Part shown: positions 42,169 to 51,711 of the stretch, piece after piece
Numbering within the stretch: the first letter of the stretch is position 1
Layout: each line of letters starts with the position of its first letter
NCBI GenBank assembly: GCA_019096155.1
Contig: JAHCVI010000001.1
Span: 13,355,243 to 13,419,242 of the forward strand
Direction: 5' to 3'
Origin: Staphylotrichum longicolle
Taxonomy: Eukaryota > Ascomycota > Sordariomycetes > Sordariales > Chaetomiaceae
DNA length: 64,000 nucleotides
Made by a program: the position numbers and the translations under genes
The notes under the pieces: model-generated
Told to the model about the DNA's origin: nothing
The model's database searches: none
Seen by the model: only the letters and a program-made list of their open reading frames with translations

Positions 42169-42806
42169 ATGCGGTTCCAGCTCTCCCAGCTGGGCGCCAT
42201 GGGCGTCACCTTCAGCATCATGCGGGCGTGTCAATTCGCCTCGTTGATTGCTGTTATTGGACTCTGCGCCAACTTCATCAACGCGATTTCCACCGCTGAG
42301 CACAACCCCCCCTCAGAGCTCATCGGTACGCTGACAGTGGTAAGTGTTGTGAGCCATTCCAAGCACACACTCTTCTAACTGGTTCCCAGGCTGTCACCGC
42401 AGTGATCTACGTTGTTATCACGTACATTCTTTACTACGACAACATGCTTCCACTGCTGTTGACTGGCTGCCTTGACAGCCTCTTGCTCATTGCGTCGATC
42501 GTTGTGGCCTCGCTGGTCGGCAAGCCCCTGTCGATGCTCAACTGTGCCGCCATTCCCGCTTCATCCAGCACGTTCTTTACATCCACCTCCTCGGTGGTCC
42601 GAGCATCCCTCATCACCAAGACCCTCTCCTACTCGACCTTTGTTGCGCTCGATCAGCCAACCTGCTACGAGATCAAGGCTGTCTGGGGCTTGTCGATCGC
42701 ACTGTGCGTGCTCTTTGCATTTTCCACCTTGGTCTGCGTTGGCCTGTGGCACCGAGTCCGCCGCGACTCGGCCCCAGCCAGCAACCCCAAGGACATTGAA
42801 GGCTAG
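42169..42806 (+). CDS. MARVEL-domain membrane protein, 195 aa
   Basis: Exons 42169-42339 and 42390-42806, joined in phase 0 by a 50-nt intron (GTAAGT, TCTAAC branch, CCCAG). Start at ATG 42169, since MRFQLSQLGAMGVTFSIMR is the usual beginning of fungal MARVEL proteins (PF01284). Four helices: about 15-40, 50-72, 78-100 and 155-178, with a serine/threonine-rich loop holding two cysteines between helices 3 and 4. The C-terminus ends NPKDIEG, the usual K-D-V/I-E-G type tail. Family proteins organise plasma membrane domains or vesicle cargo. Right after the TAG stop the sequence stays coding-like (see 42840-43738). Confidence 0.88.
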
Positions 42807-42839
42807 GGACGCGCGGGCGCCATCGGGGTCAGGGCGGCC

Positions 42840-43738
42840 CAGAAGCCGCAGCACAACAACGCTCCCCCAGCAGCGGCTCCTTACTTCCCGCCTCCCCCGC
42901 TGGCGCCCATCCGCGGCCGCGGCACCCCGCGAGCCGCCGCCACCGCGCGCGCCGGTGCCGGTCTCCCTCTGCACCCGCGCGTCCTCGTCACCTCCCCACC
43001 GCCCAGAGTCAGCTGCGACTCCAGCGCCTCGTCCTCGACCTACAACACCGAGAGCCCGCCCAACGCGTGGCCTCCGCCCGCCCCCTCCTCTCCACACCCG
43101 CGGCAACCCGATCAAGATGCGGCCGCTCACCAGTCTTCGCATCCCAGAGGCGGCCAACGCCGACGCAGACGCCGACGGTATCTCCCCGCTCCTCTCCCGC
43201 GCCCCACCGCCGCCACCACCTCCCACCATCCACAACAACAACAAACACAACAACCGCTCCCACCGCAAACACAACCTCCCAACCTCAATCTACCCCTCCC
43301 CGACCGCCGCCGCCGCCGCCTCCCCAACCGACGACGACAAAATCTCCCCCGAACACAAACGCATCCCCTCCCGCTCCCACGCTCCCTCTCTCCCCGATCC
43401 GCGGCCTAGGCGTCGGCCTGGGGCTCTTCATGTCGCGCAGCGTGAGACGAGTCGGCCGAAAACCCGTGCCGCCGCCCATCGTGGTGGTGCACCCGCCCGC
43501 GCGCGGAGGGGACGAGTCAGATCTGGACCTGGAGCGCGGCGTTGGGGCGGAGAAGGGGAAGACGGGCAGCGGCCGGGGTAGTCCCAAGGTTGTGGCGGTG
43601 TCGTCGGCCAAGGGGGAGTTGGTGAGTCCCGGGTTGAGCACGGGAGGGAAGAAGAGGAGGACGGTGTGGGGGCTGGTGGATGGGTGGTGGGATTTGGGAC
43701 TGTTGGAGAGGATGGGGACTGTGAGGAGGAAGAGGTGA
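42840..43738 (+). pseudogene. coding-like stretch in three successive frames after the MARVEL gene
   Basis: Plus strand. In the MARVEL frame beyond its stop: PPRVSCDSSASSSTYNTESP and PNAWPPPAPSSP. From about 43090 the next frame reads MRPLTSLRIPEAANADADAD, GISPLLSRAP and later TDDDKISPEHKRIPSRSHAP. From about 43400 the third frame reads IRGLGVGLGLFMSRSVRRVG, IVVVHPPARGGDESDLDLER and RRTVWGLVDGWWDLGLLERM, ending at a TGA at 43736-43738. Together these look like one proline/serine-rich, basic-tailed protein broken by two one-base shifts. It lacks its own clear start, so it is either a separate frame-broken gene or a former C-terminal extension of the MARVEL protein. Introns do not explain the shifts (no fitting GT-AG pairs). 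Confidence 0.45.
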
Positions 43739-44440
43739 TTTTTCGTTTTTGTAGTAGGATGGGGTGTGGTTCAGTTCAGGTGTGCTGGCTACCTCATGTG
43801 AGAAGGGCAAGGTGTTAATGTGGGCTGGATGGGAGGGACTGGTGTTTGAAGGAAGGGAGAGGGTTCAAATGGTTGGCTTCGGTGTAAGCATGGTAATGTG
43901 CAAGGTTGGGGGCGTTTTATGATTTTGGGATTTGGAATTGGGAAAAGACTCTGCCCTGAGAGGCCAAACCTAGATTGTCTGCGTGTCTGCACGCTGTTAG
44001 CTTGTTCTGGTAATGAGTAATTGTTGGACAGTAATTCTGTGGGCTCAACATGTGTTTCTCGCTGAGTGAACACCCTATTACCTAGAGAAGGCTGAAATGG
44101 TTATGGGAGGTAGTAACATCTTTGGCAAACGCCGCGGTACCTGACCAACGAGATGCTCCTGCGGAGAGGTTAAGTGTGCTGCAAATGCGGATTGTCTGCT
44201 GTCCGACTCAATCTCTCCGCCTCGCTCAAGCCGTGCTTCAACACTTGCAAACCCTTCAGGGTGTGAAACGTGACCACAATGTGCCAGATGTTTGTCGTGG
44301 AAGGCACGGAAACCGTTGACTTGCTTACATTGAAGGGACTGAGCGGCAAAGAGGAAAGAAGTTGCTCAGTGAGAAGGTACGGAGGGAACACCCAAGCAGG
44401 AGGCAGGCCTTGATATAGAAGTTCCAACATTCCCAATCTC
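43739..44440. other. intergenic, no gene seen
   Basis: 3' flank of the MARVEL/three-frame stretch. No coding frame with support. Confidence 0.4.
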
Positions 44441-44481
44441 GACCACCTCCAAAATGGCCTAACGGTCAATGGGGGTGGTCA

Positions 44482-44560
44482 CCGCCCCGGGGTCCCGGGC
44501 TCCCGTGATCTTGTTAGTCTCGTGCTGCGAGGTCGCTGGTTCGAGCCAGCCCTGGGGCGG
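44482..44560 (+). ncRNA. tRNA-like structured element, possibly degenerate tRNA or SINE head
   Basis: A 79-nt stretch closed by a 7-bp stem (CCGCCCC 44482-44488 with GGGGCGG 44554-44560). Inside are a short CTCG/CGAG stem-loop (44519-44531) and a T-arm-like hairpin GCTGG-TTCGAG-CCAGC (44535-44550) that contains the B-box-like GGTTCGAGCC. The T-loop has 6 instead of 7 bases and the D-arm is not normal, so I do not assign an amino acid. It is followed by further hairpins to about 44690 (for example ACGAAGTAAACCC 44617-44629 against GGGTTTCGT 44637-44645) and a pyrimidine tail (44690-44750). A Pol III-derived repeat is one explanation. Confidence 0.35.
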
Positions 44561-45061
44561 GGAAAAAAGGGCTCCTGCCCTGGTGGTCGAGAAGCCCCCC
44601 GGGTGCTCTCCCACTTACGAAGTAAACCCCCCGGGTGGGTTTCGTAGCTGGCTACCTCCCTTCGACCGACGAAGGGGGCTAGCCGGTAAGCTTTTGCTTC
44701 CATTTTCTTTTTCTTCCTTTTACCCTCCAAAATTTTTGCTTCTTCCATCTCGCCCAATGATTTGGAACACATTGGACACATGCAAACAGCACCGTGCAGT
44801 ATTTGTGACCCCACTTGGCCCGAGACTCGTGATGTTTGCTCGGCAGGGGCTTTGGAGTGTCAGTGATTCTTCATGGAGTCTGGCGCCGCGATGACGCCTC
44901 GTTGACAAGAAGTTCACCAAAAGTTTAGCAGGAGGCTTCTGCTCGTGTAATCATTGCATTTCTCCGCTTTTTTTTGTCTGCGCCAACGAATGACAACTCG
45001 TTGGCTGTCTTTGATGAAACAATACACACTGAACGCTAGCCAGCACACCTTGTAAACTGCC

Positions 45062-45927
45062 TTACTGAGAAGAACCGCCCGAAATGGTAATAACTTGGCC
45101 TTCCAGGAAGTCAGTACTTGTGCCACAAACGAAGCCTCAACCTGCAAACTCCACGTACCGTTGACCCAGCCCCCGTCCTCACTCGACAAGAAGGCCACGA
45201 CGCGCGCAACATCCTCGGGCACCGCACACCGCCCGAGAGGGCAGTTCTCCGCCATCATCTGCTCAATCTTTGCGGCCGGAATGTCGGGTGTGCCGCCAGG
45301 GATGTAATGCCAGGCGTTCTGCGTGAACATGTCGCTCTTGATGCCGCCCGGCGCCACACCGTTGACGGTGATCCCCTTGACACCAAAGTCGGTCGCAAAC
45401 GCCTTGACCATGCCAATGACGGCCATCTTGCTGCTGTTGTACAGCGCGTGGTTCTTGACGCCCATCAGGCCCGCAGCAATGCTCGTCATGAGAATCAGCC
45501 GGCCGTTTTGCTCCAGGTTCTTGAAGGCAGCCTGGCCGACAAAGAACTGGGCGCGCGCGTTGAGGTTGAAGACGTGGTCGTACTTCTCCTCGGTCACCTC
45601 CTCCGTCTTGTCCCACGACTCGGTGCCGCTGTTGGACATGACGATGTCCAGACGGCCAAAGTGGCGCTTGGCTTCGGCGAAGAGCCGGTCGATCTCGGGA
45701 ACCTTGGACACATCGGCCTGGATGGCGACGGCGCGGGCGCCGTTGTTGTAGGATTCGATCTCCCTAACGACTTCTTGGGCCGGGCCTTCCGAGGAGACGT
45801 AGTTGACGACGACAGACGCACCACGGCGGGCCAACTCGAGAGCGACACCCTTGCCAATGCCGCGGCCGGCGCCGGTGATCAAGGCAACCTTGCCTTCAAG
45901 GCTAGCAGTGGGAACGGCGAGAACCAT
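45062..45927 (-). CDS. short-chain dehydrogenase/reductase, polyhydroxynaphthalene-reductase-like, 268 aa
   Basis: Exons 45159-45927 and 45062-45099 (GTACGT donor at 45158; acceptor GGAAG) join to give a protein ending QVITISGGSSQ. NADP(H)-type classical SDR: TGAGRGIG (18-25), NSG (99-101), catalytic S149, Y163 and K167 (ALYNSSK), and VAPGGIKSDMF as in fungal tetra/trihydroxynaphthalene and versicolorin reductases. Such enzymes reduce aromatic polyketide ketones in DHN-melanin or toxin pathways; other SDRs of this subgroup are generalists. No polyketide synthase or dehydratase is in the window, so the pathway is unknown. Cytosolic, no targeting signal. The frame is intact. Confidence 0.9.
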
Positions 45928-46500
45928 CTTTTCAGTTTGTCAAGGAGAAGCAAAATTCAAAAAGCCGAAGCCGAGTGTCGTTGAGTTTGAGAAGTGCCGA
46001 GGATTGGGTATGGTGGTCTGGTCTGGTCGGTGTCAGTTTGGAGTAAGAGAGAAACGAGTTCAACAAGCAGCAGATGTTGGCGAAGATTTATTCCGGGCTC
46101 AATCTGCAAAAGTCGGAGGTTTGCACCTGGCTCCATGCAGATGGAAACTCCCGAAAGTAATTGCAACCGGTAGTCCGGGCCCGACGGAGTTGGTAGGGGA
46201 AGGACCGGACAGGCAGCGGGATCCCCCGAGTAAGTCCGAAGGGGAAGCGGTCTCCCAGCCTTCAACCAGTTCTCAAAATGGAAGCCAGCCCCAGTATTTA
46301 TTTGGCCCAGAAGGGCAACGAATGTATGTACCGACCTTATGCCATCTTCGCCAAGGTAACCTGCTTCACCTTTGCCACGACAGAACAAGCTGGAGAACTG
46401 TCGTACCCCAAAGACATCATGGATTTCCTTCTGTGTCGTCTCCGAGGTTTCAATTGATTCATATTACAAGTCACAAACACAAGCGTTCCGCCTACATCAA
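45928..46500. other. intergenic, no gene seen
   Basis: Promoter side of the SDR gene and 3' flank of the four-exon small gene, both on the minus strand. No coding frame with support. Confidence 0.4.
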
Positions 46501-47166
46501 TCAACCCTGAAAGAATCGGTTGGCGTGTAATACCAGCGCCAACCGAAGTTTCTGGTCTTTCGTCCTAACCCGGCCCTGCTGAACATCAACATCTAGTGTC
46601 CGCTTCTTCGCCGTGCCCGTTCCGTCAGAATAAATGTGACAAGTCTTTGTGTCCTTCGAACCAACAATCCTCGCGCTGATTACGGGGTCTTTGTCTTCCG
46701 GGTTGAAATGCGATATGTGGACAGGGTTCCCGTTCCTCGACCTACATAACAGTTAGTGAAATCTGCATCATTGATTTGGAGTTTCAGTATCGAAACTGGG
46801 AGACGAACTTGATATACACCTCCTTGATGGTGCCGAGTTTCTACACATTCAACACATGTCAGCGTGTTTCATTTAGGTGGACAGCTGACAGTGACAAGTT
46901 GCCTTGGTAAGCTCGAATTTCATGGCACACGGCACACTTACCTGCTCAGCACTCCCGCCCTGCTTGGTGAAGGTTTTGAAAGCGTGATCGCAGGTTGCTG
47001 GACGACCAAGGCACTGGTGGACCTGGGCAGCAGTTTCAGCTTCACCTAGCGGCTGAGATCCGAGACCCCAGGCCTAAGGTCGGCGCCCCAGTTGTGCTGT
47101 CGATGATTCGCGTTTTTCTCTGTGAGTTCTGTGAGCAAGGGGATAGCTTTGACCTGCAGCGTGCAT
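46501..47166 (-). CDS. small four-exon gene of unknown function, about 129 aa
   Basis: Assembled from splice sites because every exon is short: 47154-47166, 46942-47045, 46809-46840 and 46501-46741. Exons 2-4 are well supported: GTAAGT donor after SAEQ, GTGTAG acceptor, then KLGTIKEVYIK, a GTTCGT donor, a CACTAAC branch and a TGTAG acceptor, then SRNGNPVHISHFNPEDKDPV. The last exon continues ISARIVGSKDTKTCHIYSDG and VDVQQGRVRTKDQKLRLALV, ending HANRFFQG. Alternating strand-forming residues suggest a small beta-rich fold. Exon 1 (MHAAG) is less sure because its GTCAAA donor is weak. Three cysteines; no signal peptide as read. I do not recognise the family. Confidence 0.65.
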
Positions 47167-47466
47167 TACACGTGTAGGCGCTGATGTTGGTGATGGTTGA
47201 ACTGGCGTGGTGGCTGATTGGCCAGGAGCAGGGCCCAGCTTTGAGTTTGAGGGGCAGGCCAGTGCCAGAACGCAGTGGGAATGCTCGAAATGCTCGCCTA
47301 GGGCACCTCGCTAGCGCAATCATTGATGAACGTGAGAACTTCCACCTTGCACCGTGGGTTGATCAAACGGACCGCAGCTCAACTTGCTGCATCTCCAGGC
47401 TGTCTCTCTGACATCTCGGTCCGCAATTAGCACCACAACCCGCAAGGAACTCCAAAACATTGTCCG

Positions 47467-48908
47467 ATGGCACAGCTCTTGAAATGGGCAAAAAGTCTCT
47501 TCCGCCGCGCCCCGCTGACGCCGTTACGGTTTCCAACCGCTGGTTTCGAAGTTGTACCCCCAACAGTGGTGCTCGAGGAAGAGATGTTCGGCAAATTCAA
47601 GGCTGGCGACTACTATCCGGTCAACATTGGCGACCTCTTTGCCTCCGACAAGTATCAAGTTGTCAGGAAGTTAGGATTCGGGTCAACCTCGACTGTGTGG
47701 CTCGCTCGGAATCTGCAGTGCGTGCACCCATTCTGACCTCACCGTTTCTCCTAGCACACGCTGAATTCTGAATGACATTGGACACAGGGACCACGACTAT
47801 GTGACATTGAAGATTTTCACGCGGAATTATACAGAAACCAGTCGAGACGAGTTTCGGACTTATGAGGTTCTCAGCAAGGCGAATCCTTCGCACCCGGGGC
47901 ACCGGCACGTGAGGACAGCTCTGGACATGTTCTCTATTGACCGACCCGAAGGGGAGCATCAATGTATCGTTCAACGGCCCATGTGGGATAGCTGGAAGGA
48001 CCTGCTCCTGCGAAACCCATCGGGCCGGTTCTCTGATGCACTTCTCAAAGGGGGTTTGCAGCATCTGCTCCTTGCGCTGGATTATATGCACAGCGAGTGC
48101 AAGCTGGTGCACACAGGTAGAGTGCCGATGCTATTTGTATAGATGAAAGATGAAGCCAACCTGACATCTGAGGGGTAGACATCAAGGCGGACAATATCCT
48201 CCACGCCATCGCCGATCAAGGGATTCTCAACACCTTCGTCAAGGAAGAGCTGGAAACACCCTCACCACGAAAATGTGCCGATGGTAGCCCCGTCTACATG
48301 TCTCGGCGCTTTGGCCTGCCCAATGACTAGGGCAGGATTGTGCTGAGCGACTTCGGGTGTGTTATCAGGGGGGACGTCAAGCGGAATCACGACGCACAGC
48401 CCAACGTGTATCGATCGCCCGAGGTCATGATTCAGGCACCCTGGAGCTATCCGGCGGATATCTGGAACGTTGGAGCCATGATCTGGGACGTGTTTCAGGG
48501 TGGCCACCTGTTCTACGGCCAGGACCCGACTGGCAAAGGGTACACGACCCGCGCGCACCTCGCCGAGGTTATCGGGCTCCTGGGGCCTCCCCCTTTGGAT
48601 CTCCTTGAGCGTGGGATTAGGAGCAAGGAGTTCTTCTCAGAAGCAGGTCAGTGTTCCTGTCACAAGCTTGCTTTTCTGACACCGAGTGAGGGTTGACTGC
48701 TGATCCTTGTTCAGGCCAGTGGATTGCAGAAGTTCCGATCCCGCAGGGCAACAGCCTCGACAACGCGGAACATTTTCTCGCTGGAAGGAACAAGGCTATG
48801 TTTCTCAACTTTGTTAAAGGCATGCTGGCTTGGAGGCCCGAGGATCGCAAGACTGCGGCAGAGCTGCTCAAAGATCCTTGGCTAACCACTTGGGAAATCT
48901 CTGACTAG
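47467..48908 (+). pseudogene. SRPK-like serine/threonine protein kinase with an in-frame stop before DFG
   Basis: Four exons (47467-47717, 47788-48116, 48179-48646, 48715-48908) join in frame to 413 codons. Kinase features: glycine loop KLGFGSTSTVW (69-78), ATP lysine K92 (TLKIF), catalytic HTDIKADN (D194, K196, N199), LSDFG (D251) and a YRSPEV activation segment end, then WRPEDRKTAAELLKDPWL. HTDIK and the sequence style place it with fungal SR-protein-kinase-like kinases. Codon 244 is TAG (48328-48330), between GLPND and GRIVLSDFG. No GT-AG pair removes it in frame (a 47-nt candidate gives the wrong frame). A TGG or TAT/TAC codon is expected there. Otherwise undamaged, so a recent nonsense change, an assembly error or readthrough. 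Confidence 0.75.
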
Positions 48909-49427
48909 GCGCGTTTCGCTGGCTCATGGAGCGTTGGAGATCCTGGGTATTCTTTGTGGACTGTGACCAAATGGCTTGAGAGTTGTGTTGGGGCTTGGGA
49001 GATGTCTTGGTTCTTTGCCCTCGCCGTTTTGTGTCCAGTGTCATCGACGAGGATTTGTAAAGCTAGGTTGTATAGAGATAGGTAGCCTTTATATTGTTTT
49101 AGATTCTAGTTCGATAGTTACTATTTGTTAGGTAAGGGGAGGGAGACTAAGCTCAAGCGGCAATCTCGCTACGCCCCCCGGCCCCTACGATACCAAGAAT
49201 TTAGGCGACCGACCTAACGTTAATTAGTTTTTAAAGACACTAACAGTCCCCGTCCTCCAACCGATCCGTCCAAGCTTACCTACCTGGTATACCGCCCTTT
49301 AGTATGCCCCAGAACCACAGTATATCAGAAGCGATTGGACCACGCAACTCTTCCACCGAGCTACGCCGGGCGATTTGCCGCTCCAGAACATCTCGTTGGC
49401 GTGACGACTCTACAACATCGGCCCGCA
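48909..49427. other. intergenic, no gene seen
   Basis: 3' flank of the kinase, then AT-richer sequence with TATA-like and TTTAAAGAC patches at about 49060-49240, followed by the next gene's leader. Confidence 0.45.
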
Positions 49428-50336
49428 ATGCCTCCGCGCGCCAGCCCCAAATCCTTCGCGCCCACTTGCCTGGGCGCCCTCAGCCAGTGCGGCTCGGACA
49501 ATGCCGGCTACCTCCGCCTCCTCCAGCAGAACGAGCCCCGCAACACCTACGTCCCGTTCGGCTGGGGCTTCACCATCTACCGCGCCGCCTTTGGCCCCGG
49601 CTCCGACGAGCGCTTCGCTACCGCCCTGCGGCGCCTCGACAGCTGGGTGCGCTTCGTCGTCCTGTCCGGCCGCTTCAGTCTGCTGAAGTTTGGGCTCGAG
49701 TACGATCTCCTCGGCGGCCTCGATCCGGACCCGAGCGAGCTGCTGGCCGAGCGCCTGTGGAACGAGGTTGTGGAGGATTACCCCGACAAGGACAAGAACC
49801 GCTCCGGCGGCGAGGACGGCGACGAGGACTTTACGCCCGTCGGGAAGGCATTCATCCGCCGGGGCGACGAGCTTGGGATCACCCTCGACGAGCGCAACGC
49901 GCGGTACCAGAACTGCCTCATTATCGACGACGCTGCGCTCGACTCGATCCTCGATGGGCTGCCCGAGGAGGTGCCCGAGGTGAAGCCGCGGGTGGTGACA
50001 GGACAGGAGCACCGAGACCTGGTCAAGATCAAGTTCCGCGGCGCTTGGGTCTGGGTGCTGGATCGCGGAACCGTACAGGCCCGCGAGGCCGGCGTACGGC
50101 GAGCGCCCGAGGATGCCCGACCCCCTTGGATCCGGATCCGGATCGGTGAACTCCATATGCTGTGGTTTGAGCGACTCAGGGGCCATATTCACGAGTGCCG
50201 GTGGCATGTCTGCTTAGAGGATGAGGTCAAATGGGACCGGGTCTTTTGGTGGTCCGATCACGCAAAGATGATGAATGAGATACGGAGGACTAGTCGCGCT
50301 GAGATGGAAGCTAGCAACGGTCAATCTACGGGATAG
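49428..50336 (+). CDS. conserved fungal protein of unknown function, about 302 aa
   Basis: Single frame; start placed at ATG 49428 (MPPRASPKSFAPT), as the frame upstream has no ATG. The block YVPFGWGFTIYRAAFGPGSD followed by RRLDSWVRFVVL is one I have seen repeatedly in unnamed Pezizomycotina proteins that occur as expanded families. A middle acidic region (EDYPDKDKN) and a NARYQNCLIIDDAALDSI block follow, then a tryptophan-rich C-terminal half (KFRGAWVWVLDRG; ECRWHVCLEDEVKWDRVFWW). No catalytic motif, signal peptide or membrane segment. Function unknown; often encoded near HET or transposon-rich regions, but that is recollection, not something seen here. Confidence 0.75.
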   Translation: MPPRASPKSFAPTCLGALSQCGSDNAGYLRLLQQNEPRNTYVPFGWGFTIYRAAFGPGSDERFATALRRLDSWVRFVVLSGRFSLLKFGLEYDLLGGLDPDPSELLAERLWNEVVEDYPDKDKNRSGGEDGDEDFTPVGKAFIRRGDELGITLDERNARYQNCLIIDDAALDSILDGLPEEVPEVKPRVVTGQEHRDLVKIKFRGAWVWVLDRGTVQAREAGVRRAPEDARPPWIRIRIGELHMLWFERLRGHIHECRWHVCLEDEVKWDRVFWWSDHAKMMNEIRRTSRAEMEASNGQSTG

Positions 50337-50478
50337 TTAGCAGGCCCGTCGTGCTATCAGGGCCGTGATGACTTAATATACCCAACATCAACCACACCCA
50401 GTGTATCCCCGTCATCGCGCACATAAAGACTGCAAATGAGGCCTTGTTCGTAGCTCAGTGCCTACGTTAACCCTTAAA

Positions 50479-50814
50479 TCATAGGTGCACCGGGAAACAC
50501 CTCTTTGAAATCTTGACCACAGCTGAGCGCACAGCTATATCGCCTGAGACGATGATGAAAACGGCCGGAATTTGGTTGTAGTATGCGTTACAAGCCTCGT
50601 CAACCGAGTCCGCCGTAAGGTCGGTGTCGAATCCCTTCCCATGTGGTGTCCACGAGCTCCTCACACGGCTGCTGACCTTCATGTTCTGTAGCTCGAACGC
50701 ATGCCATACCGAGTCGATGATTGGAGGACTGAACCCGTGCAATCTGAGTTTGGGGTCGAAGGGTTTCTCGTCAGCGCTCAGGTTGGAGTGTTCTAGTTCA
50801 AATCGGTCGCCTTC
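50479..50814 (-). pseudogene. NYN-domain (PIN-like RNase) protein fragment
   Basis: A minus-strand frame open from 50814 to a TGA at 50479 reads KLRLHGFSPPIIDSVWHAFE, VRSSWTPHGKGFDTDLTADS and VFIIVSGDIAVRSAVVKISK, ending FPVHL. This matches the second half of fungal NYN domains (PIN-like nuclease fold): G-S-x-P-P-x-x-D-x-V-W, the K/G-x-D-x-x-L-T-A-D acidic motif, and F-I-I-V-S-G-D-R-D, here with R-D changed to I-A. The N-terminal half with the D-N-S-N motif is missing, and the usual region after V-H-x-W-S-W is lost. No intact partner exon was found. Treated as a truncated relic; a gene with unseen exons is less likely. Confidence 0.6.
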
Positions 50815-51711
50815 TTAAATCAAATGCCCAACCAGCAAGCGGGGTTGCATCCCTGGCATTGGGAAATGCAGTCAATTGGCTGCACTCCGTAAATGGCCAG
50901 AAATTTCCGTGAGGGCCAACAGCGACCAGAAGCCTCGCGGGGACGGAATGAAGGCAGGGGGGACGAAAGATAAAAAGAGACAGAGCGCTCGACTCCGGCG
51001 ATTCGTCAACGCTTGGAACATGGAAGCGCGCAATGAAGCGTCAGGCACCAGTGGATTGGATGACGTCGTGAGCGAGAGCATGTGGGGGCGTCGACCAGGG
51101 CCGAGGCCCGCACCATGCGCGCTCCAATGAAATGAGGCAATCCTTCGACGACCCACCGCGCTGCCCCTGGCAACCAGATGCCCAGGCGCAGGAAAACAAA
51201 CCGGGAGTGCAACGATCAGGGTTCGTTCGCCATTTCTGGCATCCCAGCAGCGCAACCACCACGCATTCTCCATACTTCTGCCGCAACGACCTGCTGGTAC
51301 CCATTCCTTGAGATCTGAGCATCTCTTGCCCGCAAGGTGCCACCGAGTCACGGCAGTTCACATACGAGAAAACCCTATTCTCTCCATCATCAGGGACGCC
51401 AGGCTGCGAGGATTCGCCTGCCCATCAACACCCCCGCCTGAAAAGGCCTTGATCGCAGATTTCACTTGTCTGGTACAGTCTGCGTTGATCGAGGACGGCA
51501 TTACGACTCGACCGCCCGGCCTCCTGGCTGTGCCTGAGCGAAGGTGTGCACTCCAACAGAAGACCCATGGTCTGGGTGACTGGGCAAAAGAGTTGGACTG
51601 ACATGGCAGGCCTCGCAGTCTCAAATCAACCTCAACAAGGACTTCTGAGAAGTGGCAATTGCAACGACGACGACGACAGCGTCATTTCCCGACCTCCACC
51701 CTGCATCGACG
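50815..51711. other. intergenic, promoter side of the zinc-finger gene
   Basis: No supported coding frame. The final 100 bases before 51712 contain CGACGACGA repeats and a short in-frame open leader. Confidence 0.4.

Noticed and set aside
48284..48330. 47-nt GT...TAG segment that could be an intron removing the kinase stop
   Set aside because: Its removal shifts the frame and destroys the DFG segment, so it cannot rescue the gene.
49410..50207. 265-codon minus-strand frame
   Set aside because: Antisense to the conserved protein at 49428-50336; no motif.
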